From assembly GCA_019090615.1 (NCBI GenBank), contig JAHRVQ010000056.1, positions 1 to 44,400 of the forward strand: a stretch of 44,400 nucleotides of DNA, written 5' to 3'. The stretch is from Pseudomonadales bacterium. Lineage in GTDB: Bacteria; Pseudomonadota; Gammaproteobacteria; Pseudomonadales; Azotimanducaceae. The position numbers were made by a program, and so were the translations under genes. The notes below the pieces were generated by a model. The model was not told the DNA's origin, ran no database searches, and saw only the letters and a program-made list of their open reading frames with translations. The stretch's first letter is position 1; each line of letters starts with the position of its first letter. This document shows positions 33,901 through 43,596 of the stretch, in pieces.

Positions 33901-35189
33901 TCGTTACGCGGCTGCAAATACTCATACCAGGTTTGCTGTGATGCCAGGCTTTGACCCGTTGCTCGTTTATTAGCCGTTTCTTGGTCGCTCAATTTTCGCC
34001 TGAAATATTCCTTATTAACCGACCCGTTATCCAGTTCCAGGGATTCAAAATCCAGTTTACCGAAGTCCATCAACCGAGGATCGGCAACAAAATCTGTACT
34101 TTGTAGATGTGTTAGTGCCTCCCGGCCCTTCGCATCCCGCAACCGTAGACGATAGCTAATACCAGCCAGATTAGCCAAAGATCGGCTAGCGTCTTTACCC
34201 TTCCATACAATGCCTTTGTTAATTGCTGGTGAGCCCTGCCCTTGTACAATTGCCAGTGGTTTTTGATGCAATAAATCATCAGCGGAAAATATTTCCAGTT
34301 GCCAACTTGCGATATAGTCAGGAAAATTTGTATCTACCTGCACCACCAACGGCGTAATTAAAGCTGAATTAAGCAGCAATAATTGCTGCTGGGCCTGAAA
34401 GGCAAGTCGCGGCAACCGAGTCGCTGGTGCCTTTGAAAGCCATATATCATGGCTATTGGCATTGCTATTTAGTCCACCTGGTCCGCCAGCCGCGCCGTTC
34501 CCAGGCTGAATAGCCTCACCAGTTGCATATCTATTACTCGGACCAATAGCGAGGTCTGTGTATTTTTCAACCTCAAGCTGATAGTTTTCATATTCAGCTA
34601 ATTCGTCATAGGCAATTTGCACCTCAACCCGCCGATTACGCGCCCTGCCATCAGACGTACTATTGGTTGCTAAGGGCTGTTTATCTGCCATGCCCGTTGT
34701 TACTATAGTGACATCCGGCACATTCAGGTGTAACCGTAAATAGTCTGCCACTCGGTCTGCTCGCGCTTTCGACAAGCCCAGGTTATCACCGTACCTTTGC
34801 AGCGTAGATGGGTTTGAGACTCGGATATTATCCGTATGACCCACCACTTCCAGGCGTAGATTAGGCCGACCTTTGAGTTGTCTCAAAGCCCGCTTTAGAA
34901 TATCAATATCGACGCTACGTATTTCAGACCGACCCAGGCGGAACCGCAAAGGTTCAATAATTTGAATCCGTCGCTGCATAAGGTAGGTTTCGCCTGCCTT
35001 ATCAATCACCCTCTGATGTTTCTCAGGCTGCCCAGCAGCGTGCAATGGTTGACTATTTAGCAGAGCACCAAGAAAAATACTGAGCAACAATGGCTGCCGA
35101 AGATAACCAACGGCATCAGGTTTCTGGCGGCTAATAAATTCTGCCAGCGGTCGAAGCTTAAAATGCCCATTCAGGTTCCGAGCGAGCAT
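30972..35189 (-). CDS. OmpA-domain plus large beta-barrel protein
   Basis: About 1405 residues. ATG 35189 is preferred (taaaggtaat just before, overlapping the stop of the giant gene); the open frame runs to 35249. A signal segment ends near LHAAGQ. Residues about 80-200 are a canonical OmpA-like peptidoglycan-binding domain: VVGHTDN, then LSKARADRVADYL and DGRARNRRVEVQI. The middle (200-700) holds beta-sandwich modules with RLPVGGWFILDGHSYPVP type strands. From about 750 to the end are regular amphipathic strands (GGLRLKRWYNKHVGLGASY, ALAEYRWLEVV) typical of a large outer-membrane barrel. It is coupled to the giant vWA/DUF11 protein and may export, anchor or display it. Confidence 0.85.
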   Translation of the reverse strand: MLARNLNGHFKLRPLAEFISRQKPDAVGYLRQPLLLSIFLGALLNSQPLHAAGQPEKHQRVIDKAGETYLMQRRIQIIEPLRFRLGRSEIRSVDIDILKRALRQLKGRPNLRLEVVGHTDNIRVSNPSTLQRYGDNLGLSKARADRVADYLRLHLNVPDVTIVTTGMADKQPLATNSTSDGRARNRRVEVQIAYDELAEYENYQLEVEKYTDLAIGPSNRYATGEAIQPGNGAAGGPGGLNSNANSHDIWLSKAPATRLPRLAFQAQQQLLLLNSALITPLVVQVDTNFPDYIASWQLEIFSADDLLHQKPLAIVQGQGSPAINKGIVWKGKDASRSLANLAGISYRLRLRDAKGREALTHLQSTDFVADPRLMDFGKLDFESLELDNGSVNKEYFRRKLSDQETANKRATGQSLASQQTWYEYLQPRNDLKFNNFNLPGGLVTVNARQLPVGGWFILDGHSYPVPASGSLTIERQLPTGEHKLAVTIVEANAATLFETVLTSSMAENYFFMLGLADLTVGKNSISGGLESSQQTDGFDDELFVDGRVAFYLKGKVKGKYLLTAQLDTGEDDIADIFKDLDRREPGKLFKRIDPDRYYPVYGDDSTISRDVDSQGKFYLRLDWDQSSVLWGNYNSSFSGTELATFRRGLYGAKLDLRSGDLTLFGDQVATLKAFIAQPDALAGHDELEGTGGSLYYLSQQDLVLGSAKVSVVVRERDSLRIRQQTDLIEGRDYEIDEFQGRIILHRPLSSHANKTLLTIIRDTPLEGDRVVLTVDYEYVPKISAADKRVTGGLRLKRWYNKHVGLGASYIQEQNGDVDYMNRALDLTLKASKSSYINIEAGQTDARQNITSRLSVDGGLSYQRQNSRAVDGLQGDAAEIDGTAIVVNAVVDLADISRQRFGGNIGAWYRNLDAGYDSLQYGLDDDEDGRINYGVEGDIHPSENLNVSWRFSSDQFSGQKSTKIGLQADYNINDAIQISTEYQHRQVKTVGDKDGLTASGESQADIIGVKLAYQYDQRLFWHISSQHQLGSDDDASLVTERVATDNLAEDLYGIGFDFRANSKFSLNGEYFTADGADGARLGASYRAKENSHLYLNYITTSQSVVKRGITIGQSTQLTDKISVYQEHRFDVNNSDQQRGNSYGLSYLLRPGWSTDFEMFAGSTEVADDRLDRNAYSVTSRLKKTAYELVNRLEYREDENQQWVTTNRYSLTLSNEWSLLGKIDYSITDLATQGQTQARFAEADLGFAYRPVLANQLNILGVYSYLYDLDPLQQFGASQFDEKSHVVSLEAVYEWNQHFELGAKLAYKQASLRIDRDAGSFFDTKTQLGIFRIRYHLIETWDALAEYRWLEVVEANDRRQGYLAGIERHLGNGIKLGVGYNFTDFNADLRVLDFDSQGWFVNLLYKQ

Positions 35190-35196
35190 ATTACCT

Positions 35197-38100
35197 TTAT
35201 CCTGCTGCACGAGATCTCCCAATTCGGCGTTGTACCAGTTGACCAACACGCATTTCAGTCAACTTAGATTTATCATCGGGCTGAAAGTAATAACGGCTAC
35301 CAAGCTTGTCAGTATGGCCCGTTATAATCTCAACCTTTTGCAACTGAGCCTGGCTCAAATGGCGCAGTAAATATTGGCGAATCACCAGAACCCTTCTGGC
35401 ATCATCTATAGCGTCATTTCTATGCGCAATGGCCGGTAGCCGGACTACATATTGCTGGTATTCATTTTTAATTATCAACTCGGACAGCCGCGATAGCTGA
35501 TAAATACCGTTAGCATTGAGTTCTAATTCAGGGTTAATCAAAACTGCCGCCTGCTGGACAAATATATTGCCTTTAAGGCTAACGATAGCTCTTTGTCTGC
35601 TGATGGCTTGATTACTGTTTGGGTTATTCGCCTGGCTTATTAACCCTGGGCTCTTATGATCTACGACTGACTTATCAGCCTGACCTGGTTTTTCTGAGCG
35701 CACGCCGAAATCTATTCGACTCATCAGGGCCGAGGTAATACGCATTACTCTGGGGTTTTCAGTGGTAAAGGTTGACCCAGCTGGTAACGAGGCTGGATCA
35801 ACCTTGATGATAAATTGCCGACCTCGGTCATTTTCACCTGCGTCCACCCCCGCCATGTGGTAACGACCATTTTGATCAGTGGTAATATTTTCCCCACCCA
35901 CGGTCACTAGCCGCACCCCGGCAATCCCCCGTTCCGCAAGCACATTATCCCTCGCAGCATCCTGAATACCGTTGCCGTTCTGGTCATTAAATACCTTACC
36001 AACGATGGTAGTACGGTCAAAGAACGGGTCAGCCACGACTTCAATGGACGCGCTGGCAACAGACCCAACAAACTTATCATTTTGCAATGGTAATACTCTA
36101 TTTATCGCCGTGCCTGGTCGTATACCAGCACCCACTCTTAATAAATAACTCACTGCTAGCTGCTCGTTTATAAAAAAGTCCAGTGCGGCAAATTCTAATG
36201 GGTTCTCTTCCGTAACTGCCAACAGGGTAACAATGTCGTCCTGCGTATCCAGCAAACCGTCTAAACCGGCGCGAATTAGACGAGCAGAATCCTGTACATA
36301 GCCAAACCCAGCAGGAATCTGGTCACGCAAAATAATGGCCGAAACAAATTCATTACTAAGGTTTTCTGCGGTTATTGTATAGGGCACCATTTCACCAACA
36401 CTAACCGTTTTCTTGTGCGCTATTTTGCTTAGCAATATATTTGCCGGCGCAGAATTTGAATCCAGCGGTATATGGTTATTAATAATGTCGGGGGCATTCT
36501 CAGCCAATTCAAATTGCAAAAAATACAAAGTTGGTTCGCCAACCTGAGGGGCAAATTGACTGGCCGACACTTCGCAGCGCGCAGTCAGTGGATCCGCATC
36601 ATTGACACAGCTAGTCGCCACCAGTACATCCTCAGATGCAGGGATTTCATTAGACGGCGCGCTAAAAGGTTCGTCATTAACCTGGATTTCGATGCCATAT
36701 ACCGTGCTCACCGCTGGACAGGTGACATCGGCGCCAGGGTTGATATCAAACTTATACTCGCCAGCAGTCAGGCCCAGGGTTGTTCCGGTTACCTGTCCCT
36801 GTTGACCTTCAGCTAGACAGGCGACATTAAGTCGTTCATTACTGGCAACGTTTACTACAAATAGCTGCACATCATTAATCGGCAAACGGCTACGGGAGTC
36901 ATAAACAATGCCGCCAGGATCAACCACAAAATCCAGATCAAGCACCATGGTTGAAATTGCCAAACCCTTAATACTGCCTGCAATGACGCCAGATGGCGTG
37001 ATGAACGACGCTTCGTATAAACCTGCAGGCACAATAGGTACGGCGTAATAACCCGCAGCATCAACAATTGCAGTTGCAACCTCGGCCCCGACAGCGTCGC
37101 GGATAATTACGCTCCAGCCAGCCAGCACTGGTTCATCTTCAGTTCGGCTGCCATCGCCGTCGATGTCCTGAAATACCAACCCCTGAATAGCTGCTGGAAA
37201 CACGATCGGTGTGGGTTCATTTTCACCCAGTTCATTAGGATCAAAATCACCATCTGGATCTACGGCATTGATCACCGAACCAATATCCACAAGTAGTGCC
37301 AGCTGCGATAGATCATTGGATATATCACTGATTTTGGTCCCGCTCAGCACAGCAGTACCATTTACCACCGCACTATTTCTGAAACTTTGCTGTTGTAGCT
37401 CAGCAATACCCGCAGCATCCGCAAAATCAATTTGTACCCGCACATCAAATTCCACCGTGCCGCGTTCCCGTATTGCCAAGCTTGAATTACCGCTATCAAG
37501 TAATCTTGGGTCACTAATACCGTCGAAATTTGCGTTCGCTACCAGCGAACCCGATATTATCCGTGGTGCAGAAACATCGACTTTGCCCTGTTCAGTCAGT
37601 GATGGGAAAGTAGATGTAATAAAATCAACCAGCTCAATTTCATTAAGATCAGCACTACCCAAATTAACTACATCGAGTGATATCGTATATTGGTAGGTTA
37701 ATGTTCTTTGATCCAGTGGTAACAATAAGTCGCCCTGATCTCTCAACGTAACCACAGCGCCGTTTTGCGCTACTATTTGCTGCAACAATCCAATCACCGG
37801 CTGGGTCGAAATAACAATAGGCGTTGGATCGTTTTCGTTGCCGTCACTGGCCGAGCCATTGCCATTGGTATCAGGTACCGTGCCATCGTCAGCAATATCT
37901 TCGACCACCACAGCGTCAACTAACACGCCCTGAACCTGTGCTTCACCAGAGGATACCGCACGGCTGTTAGCAACCACTGCAAACTCTTCAACAATGGTAT
38001 TATCCGGAAAATCTAACTTAGCCTCGAAACTGATAATAGCTGTGGCGCCCACCGCAAGCGACTGACCGGCAACCAACAGCGCAGAATCCGGCCCACCATC

Positions 38101-41100
38101 AAAGCCACTATTAACTTGGTCTAAGGCACCCGTAATACTCAGCTGACTAACAACAATAATAGTGCCCTGGGGCAACGCTGCACTAAGCAAGCTTTGCACC
38201 TGGACATCTTCAAGGCCGGTATTACCCAGGTTTTCCACGGTCAAATTAAACTGGGTGGTATACACCAGATCCTCTGCCACAGTATTGGCATCAATCACCC
38301 GCCGCGCCGGCGAGGCACTTTGCGCCAGGCCAATACTGGCTATCGGCACAACGGATATTGTCGTGGCCGGCCTGGGAATTTCTGTTTCAATACCATCTGT
38401 TGAGCTTGCCGCGAGACTATTCCCCTGTTCATCTACAGCACTCAGGACAACCTCATGTTCGAAACTCTGTGCCGCACCAGGGTTAAAACGTACCCCAACC
38501 AGTAACCGCCCTTGCTGGCCAACACCAAGGGTACTGGTAATGCCATCACTCGGATCAGAGTCAAGCAGGTTAATTTTATCCATACCATTAAAGTCTGGAT
38601 CGATGATCAGACTGCCGGAAGTCGAGACTGGGCTGCCAAGTAACTCGAAGCCACCGGGAAATAACAGCGCTAGATCATTATCCAGGCCGACATCTGACAA
38701 GGGTAGATTGCCCTGATTACTTAAGTCAATTGTTAGTACCGTGTCAAATTGACTCGATCCTGCAACTGCAGGCACCGCGGGTGATGCTGCAAGGGTTACC
38801 TCTACAGCCGCAGCCAGTTCTAGCCGGATAATATTTGGCAGCTGTTCTTCTGCATTATTATTACCATTGGTATCAGGCTCACTACCGGCAGTTGAAATAT
38901 CTTCGACAAATATTACAACCCCTGGATTATCTGAATCGTTACTAAAGGCACTGACATGGGCATTATGTAAATATTCGATTTGATTAGCTGCTGGAGTCAC
39001 GCTAATAACAAAACTGATGGTCACATCAGAGTTATCCCTGAGGATACTTTGCTGTATATCGAGCAACCCCGTATCAGTAACTGCATCAAAATTTGGATTT
39101 ACAACAAGGTCACCAGTGGCAACCGGCAGAGAAATCAACCGCACATTATCGGCACCAAATACAGCGCCCAGATCTGATTGCACGTCAATTCGATCCAGAT
39201 CAACAATACTGGTATTTTTAATTAGCAACACCACAGGAATATTAAAATCCCCGTCGCGCAAAGGCTCCGGTGTACCAAATTGACTCGCCAGGCCAATATT
39301 GGGATTCGGTGGCGATGCCGCTTCATCGTCTTCCATCCGCCCTTCAGCGGCATTGTTAGGTGCAGAATCAGGATCAGAAACTATCGCCCGGGTGACTTCA
39401 GCATTATTCGTAATATCACCATTACTACGTACCAGCGCGTCAATATTTAACGTTTGACTGGCATTAACCGCTAGTAAACCAATATTCCAGATGCCACTAT
39501 CAGGATCATAAACACCGCCACCGTCATCACTGATATAGGCATAACGCGCGCTCAGTCTATCGCCCACTTCCAGCCCCCGCGCCTGACTCGGACCACTGTT
39601 ATTGATAACCAACGTAAATCTCACCTGATCGCCGGGCGTTAAGGTCGAGCTACCATCCGCATCCAGCAATAACGATACGTTTTTAGACAGCGCCACATCG
39701 GCACTATCAATACCCGTAGCAGCACCCAGGCCACCCGGATTAAGCCCAGGATCTACACCCGCATCGGTTGTATCTGTAACCACGACGCCAGCAGGATCAA
39801 TGCCCGTTGCTGTGGCTAATGCTAACAGCCTATCTGGCGCGTTAAATGCTCTTGGATTAACGTTTACAACAAATACCAGCTGATAACTATCACCCACCGC
39901 GAGCAGACCATCATCACCAACCAACAACCCATTGGTACCGTCATAGGCAGCACCATTGGATGTCGGCGCGACAGAATCACCGCTATTGTTTACCAGTGTA
40001 ACAACCGGCGGGCTAATAATGCCATCGAATGCCCCACTTAGTTGTTCAGGCAAGCTAAGGTCATCAATCAATTGTAGATTTTGCAGCTTCTGGTCACCGG
40101 TATTTTTCACCACTACCGTATAGCGAATACTCAATTCGCCCTGAGTACCTACATCACCGACGACTTCTGCCTGCATTGCCGCACCCAATTGCGGCATGGT
40201 TACGGCAACCACAATTGATTCCGTTAGATCATCACTGCCATCATCTGGGTCCACCAGATCTGGGGTACTGGCCGCTGTGGTTATATTAGTCAGGGTATTC
40301 CCCGCCTGATCGGTATTAACCCGCGCTGAAATAATCAGGCTGGCCGAATCACCATTCGACAGGCTACCAATTGACCACAGCCCAGTCTGCGCTACATAAC
40401 TACCCTGCCCCGGCAGACTGGATATAAACGTCAAGCCAGGCGGCAACACATCAACCAGAGTAATATTGTCAGCAGGCGCTGGGCCGCTATTGGTGACGCT
40501 AAGCAGGAAATCTATCTGATCATCAATTTGCGCGTTATTATCACCAGTAGACAAGGTTTTTAGCGTCACCAGATCCGCGCTTTGCGCCATCACCAATAAT
40601 TCGGCACTGGCTGCGACAATACTGTCACCGGCAGTGGTCCGCAAAGCACCCACAGCTACGGTATTGGTGCTAAGCCCCAGAGTTTGTCTAACAATATCAA
40701 CCGCAATAGTACAACCGCCCACGGGGATACTTGCCGCTGCCTGATAGATCAGTTGATTAGCCCCAGCAGTAGCCACCACTGCGGTCTGATCACAACTGCC
40801 GCTGCTATTGGGTAGCGGCGCTATCTGCATACCCGCAGGAAATTCATCCACCAGGTCCGATAATAAAATGGCAGCAAGGGCATTACTATTGCCAATTTCA
40901 AGGCTGAGCCGACTCACCTCACCAGGCGCTACCTCAGCGGGCAAAAACCCTTTAGCCACGGTTGGGGCGACCGCAGTAACTATCAACTGTGCACTAACGG
41001 CGGTATCGTTAGCACCGGCCGTGGTATCCACAATACCGGCGACCAGCGTATTGGTTTTTACGCCAACCTGAGTCGCTATAATATCCACCACAATAGTACA

Positions 41101-43596
41101 GCCATTCACAGGAATCGCCGCACCGTCTATATACGTAACCGTTTGGCTAGCCGCAACAGCACGCGTCAGGCCAGGACAGCTACCGCCAATATTCGGCGTA
41201 TCCGCCACCGTCAGGCCGGCCGGCAATACATCCACCAGGTCTGCGGTCAAATTAATCTGCTGAGTATTACTATTACCAATACTCAGGCTGAGCTGAGTAA
41301 TTTCACCCAGCGCAATGCTTGTAGATGTAAACGATTTACTAATCGTCGGCAGCGCCAGGATACTAATACTAGCCTGCAAAATATCTCCCGCAGTACTCGG
41401 GTCGGAAAAATCGGCACTATCTGCAGCCGAGGTAATATTGGTAATACTATTGCCACCCTGACCAGTATCAACCACGCCAGTAAGATTTATCTGCGCCGTA
41501 GCGTTGACCGCAAGGGTACCAATTGACCAGAGGCCCGACTCGGCATCAAAGCTACCCTGATCGGGTATTCCATTTAACAGGCTGATACCCATCGGCATCT
41601 GGTCGATCAGGCTAATATTGGTCGCTGGCCTTGGCCCATTATTGGTTACCGTGACCTGAAAATTTACGTTTGAACCCACGCTGGCGACTGTTGCAGAACT
41701 TGTTTTAACCGTGATCAAATCCGTACTCTCAGCAACTAATAAAGTCGCTGAGGCAGGCTCGGCATTATTGCCAAGACTCGTCACCAGGGCTGCTGCGGGA
41801 ATAGTATTAACCACAGCGCCCAGGGTCGCTGAGGTGATATCTACCGAGATGCTACATCCACCACCTGGAATAGACCCACCCGACGGGTAACTTATGCTGT
41901 CGCTATTGGCTAATGCCAGCACCGCAGCTGGACAGGTTGTGCTGATATTTGGCGTATTGGCCACAGTCATACCGGCGGGCAAATTATCCACCAGCGCTGT
42001 ATTCAGCGTTGCTGCTACGGCATTTGCATTAGCCAGCGTCAAGGTTAAACGGGCAACCCCGCCAGGCATAATATCCGCTGGCAGAAAAGATTTGCTAAGG
42101 GTAGGCGCCTGCGCCGTAATCGTTAAATCTGCGCTAGCTGCTGCTGCATTAGCACCAGCATTGGTCATTAACCCGCCTATCGCAATCTGATTAGTGAACG
42201 TACCAGGCGTCGATGCAGTTACCGCCAGGGTAATCGTGCAACCACCTGCGGGAATTTCCGCACCATCGGCATAAGTAATAGTATTACCACTGGCAGTGAC
42301 ACTAGCCGTGGTACAGCTACCACCAATGGCTGGTGTAGCCGCCACTGCGATTTCTGTGGGTAGCGTATCGGTAAAACCGCCATTGTTAATCTGAATAGCT
42401 TCTGTATTCGGATTGCCCAAAATGATGCTTAGCATCGTTGAGCTACCGGCAACAATTGAACTTTCGGCAAAGCTTTTAGTTATCGTTGGCAACTGAAGCA
42501 CCGTGATACTTTCTTGCAGGTCATCCCCAGAGGGATCAATGTCATCAAACCGTTCAATAATGTTATCGATCGTATTGCCAGCCTGACCGCCATCTACAGT
42601 CAGGGTAAGCTCGAGGCTAGCGGTAGTACCAACCGCCAGGGTGCCAACATCCCAGACACCTTTGTCGCTATCGTAACTATTACTGCTCGTGAGCGCTGCA
42701 CCGACAAAGGTTAGCCCGCCAGGAATCACATCACTCACCTGTAACTGCGGCGCGTCCCTTATGCCCAAATTTTCAGCTTCAATACGGAAAACGATAGTCT
42801 GACCTTCGCCAGGCGTAGAATCGCCACTCGGGAGTGTTTTTCTATATTGAACATTAGTGTTGTAAGTGGGGCATAACGTTTTAGCTACCGCAACAATTTC
42901 CTGCACCGAAATATCAGGATATTTAGGCGCTTCCTGGTACAGATCAGCGCTACTGGCAGCGGCCGTTAGCACATCCGACTGAATGGCTGCCGCATCAATT
43001 GCCACAAATGCCAGTGAAGGTTCAAATAAAGTGGTATCACTTTTAAAGGCATCTGCTGCGGCAATAATCGCTGTACCGGTATTATTTGACAGGCTACCAA
43101 TCTGGATTGACGTGGCATCCGTCAGGATCACCAGAATCTGTTTTCGACCATCCCGCCCGCCAGTATTCACCGTAGCCACAGCATCCTGAGTGGATAGCGG
43201 TTGCGTCCCCAGGCCAAGAATCAGGTCATGGCCATAACTAATGGCAGTGCTGATATTAGTACCGGCAAAGGAAAATGACCGACTATAGAGGCTAGCCCGA
43301 TCAGGAAAATTTTCATTCAGCGACAGATTAAAACTTTGCTGAAAAGTATTCGCCCAGCCAAATAAAGCGCCGTTGGCAGAGGAAGCACCAAAAGTTAGTT
43401 CGGCGGCGATACCTTCAATGAACTCTCTGGAGTCGACGAACTCAGCACCAGTAACGCTGCTTGATTCGTCATTGCCAAACCAAAGGTCGACATTACTACA
43501 ACTGAATGATTCTGCAGCATGCACAGAGACTGATCCAAAACCACCCAGCAGTATAACAATCAGTAGCGAGCATCGAAAAATGAGTGACTTACTCAA
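35197..43596 (-). CDS. Giant vWA/DUF11 repeat surface protein with OmpA-like end
   Basis: 2799 residues. Signal peptide to VHAAES; vWA-like domain about 30-245 with MIDAS pieces DESSS, TNIS and LTDA. About 15 beta-sandwich repeats follow: DUF11 type near 250, 620, 1005, 1300 and 2385 (VTVTNNGPRPATNISLIDQ) and four alternate units opening with KSF/KGF near 372, 499, 749 and 879 that contain one Cys pair each. SdrD-B-like units near 2137 and 2529 (GLVFQDIDGDGSRTEDEP, VGKVFNDQNGNGIQ) have Asp-rich calcium-type loops. A degenerate OmpA-like domain closes the protein (2669-2799). Likely a cell-surface adhesin or filament anchored to peptidoglycan. The only start in frame is TTG, with ggaagg too close. 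Its stop lies 7 bp before the next gene. Confidence 0.85.
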   Translation of the reverse strand: MSKSLIFRCSLLIVILLGGFGSVSVHAAESFSCSNVDLWFGNDESSSVTGAEFVDSREFIEGIAAELTFGASSANGALFGWANTFQQSFNLSLNENFPDRASLYSRSFSFAGTNISTAISYGHDLILGLGTQPLSTQDAVATVNTGGRDGRKQILVILTDATSIQIGSLSNNTGTAIIAAADAFKSDTTLFEPSLAFVAIDAAAIQSDVLTAAASSADLYQEAPKYPDISVQEIVAVAKTLCPTYNTNVQYRKTLPSGDSTPGEGQTIVFRIEAENLGIRDAPQLQVSDVIPGGLTFVGAALTSSNSYDSDKGVWDVGTLAVGTTASLELTLTVDGGQAGNTIDNIIERFDDIDPSGDDLQESITVLQLPTITKSFAESSIVAGSSTMLSIILGNPNTEAIQINNGGFTDTLPTEIAVAATPAIGGSCTTASVTASGNTITYADGAEIPAGGCTITLAVTASTPGTFTNQIAIGGLMTNAGANAAAASADLTITAQAPTLSKSFLPADIMPGGVARLTLTLANANAVAATLNTALVDNLPAGMTVANTPNISTTCPAAVLALANSDSISYPSGGSIPGGGCSISVDITSATLGAVVNTIPAAALVTSLGNNAEPASATLLVAESTDLITVKTSSATVASVGSNVNFQVTVTNNGPRPATNISLIDQMPMGISLLNGIPDQGSFDAESGLWSIGTLAVNATAQINLTGVVDTGQGGNSITNITSAADSADFSDPSTAGDILQASISILALPTISKSFTSTSIALGEITQLSLSIGNSNTQQINLTADLVDVLPAGLTVADTPNIGGSCPGLTRAVAASQTVTYIDGAAIPVNGCTIVVDIIATQVGVKTNTLVAGIVDTTAGANDTAVSAQLIVTAVAPTVAKGFLPAEVAPGEVSRLSLEIGNSNALAAILLSDLVDEFPAGMQIAPLPNSSGSCDQTAVVATAGANQLIYQAAASIPVGGCTIAVDIVRQTLGLSTNTVAVGALRTTAGDSIVAASAELLVMAQSADLVTLKTLSTGDNNAQIDDQIDFLLSVTNSGPAPADNITLVDVLPPGLTFISSLPGQGSYVAQTGLWSIGSLSNGDSASLIISARVNTDQAGNTLTNITTAASTPDLVDPDDGSDDLTESIVVAVTMPQLGAAMQAEVVGDVGTQGELSIRYTVVVKNTGDQKLQNLQLIDDLSLPEQLSGAFDGIISPPVVTLVNNSGDSVAPTSNGAAYDGTNGLLVGDDGLLAVGDSYQLVFVVNVNPRAFNAPDRLLALATATGIDPAGVVVTDTTDAGVDPGLNPGGLGAATGIDSADVALSKNVSLLLDADGSSTLTPGDQVRFTLVINNSGPSQARGLEVGDRLSARYAYISDDGGGVYDPDSGIWNIGLLAVNASQTLNIDALVRSNGDITNNAEVTRAIVSDPDSAPNNAAEGRMEDDEAASPPNPNIGLASQFGTPEPLRDGDFNIPVVLLIKNTSIVDLDRIDVQSDLGAVFGADNVRLISLPVATGDLVVNPNFDAVTDTGLLDIQQSILRDNSDVTISFVISVTPAANQIEYLHNAHVSAFSNDSDNPGVVIFVEDISTAGSEPDTNGNNNAEEQLPNIIRLELAAAVEVTLAASPAVPAVAGSSQFDTVLTIDLSNQGNLPLSDVGLDNDLALLFPGGFELLGSPVSTSGSLIIDPDFNGMDKINLLDSDPSDGITSTLGVGQQGRLLVGVRFNPGAAQSFEHEVVLSAVDEQGNSLAASSTDGIETEIPRPATTISVVPIASIGLAQSASPARRVIDANTVAEDLVYTTQFNLTVENLGNTGLEDVQVQSLLSAALPQGTIIVVSQLSITGALDQVNSGFDGGPDSALLVAGQSLAVGATAIISFEAKLDFPDNTIVEEFAVVANSRAVSSGEAQVQGVLVDAVVVEDIADDGTVPDTNGNGSASDGNENDPTPIVISTQPVIGLLQQIVAQNGAVVTLRDQGDLLLPLDQRTLTYQYTISLDVVNLGSADLNEIELVDFITSTFPSLTEQGKVDVSAPRIISGSLVANANFDGISDPRLLDSGNSSLAIRERGTVEFDVRVQIDFADAAGIAELQQQSFRNSAVVNGTAVLSGTKISDISNDLSQLALLVDIGSVINAVDPDGDFDPNELGENEPTPIVFPAAIQGLVFQDIDGDGSRTEDEPVLAGWSVIIRDAVGAEVATAIVDAAGYYAVPIVPAGLYEASFITPSGVIAGSIKGLAISTMVLDLDFVVDPGGIVYDSRSRLPINDVQLFVVNVASNERLNVACLAEGQQGQVTGTTLGLTAGEYKFDINPGADVTCPAVSTVYGIEIQVNDEPFSAPSNEIPASEDVLVATSCVNDADPLTARCEVSASQFAPQVGEPTLYFLQFELAENAPDIINNHIPLDSNSAPANILLSKIAHKKTVSVGEMVPYTITAENLSNEFVSAIILRDQIPAGFGYVQDSARLIRAGLDGLLDTQDDIVTLLAVTEENPLEFAALDFFINEQLAVSYLLRVGAGIRPGTAINRVLPLQNDKFVGSVASASIEVVADPFFDRTTIVGKVFNDQNGNGIQDAARDNVLAERGIAGVRLVTVGGENITTDQNGRYHMAGVDAGENDRGRQFIIKVDPASLPAGSTFTTENPRVMRITSALMSRIDFGVRSEKPGQADKSVVDHKSPGLISQANNPNSNQAISRQRAIVSLKGNIFVQQAAVLINPELELNANGIYQLSRLSELIIKNEYQQYVVRLPAIAHRNDAIDDARRVLVIRQYLLRHLSQAQLQKVEIITGHTDKLGSRYYFQPDDKSKLTEMRVGQLVQRRIGRSRAAG

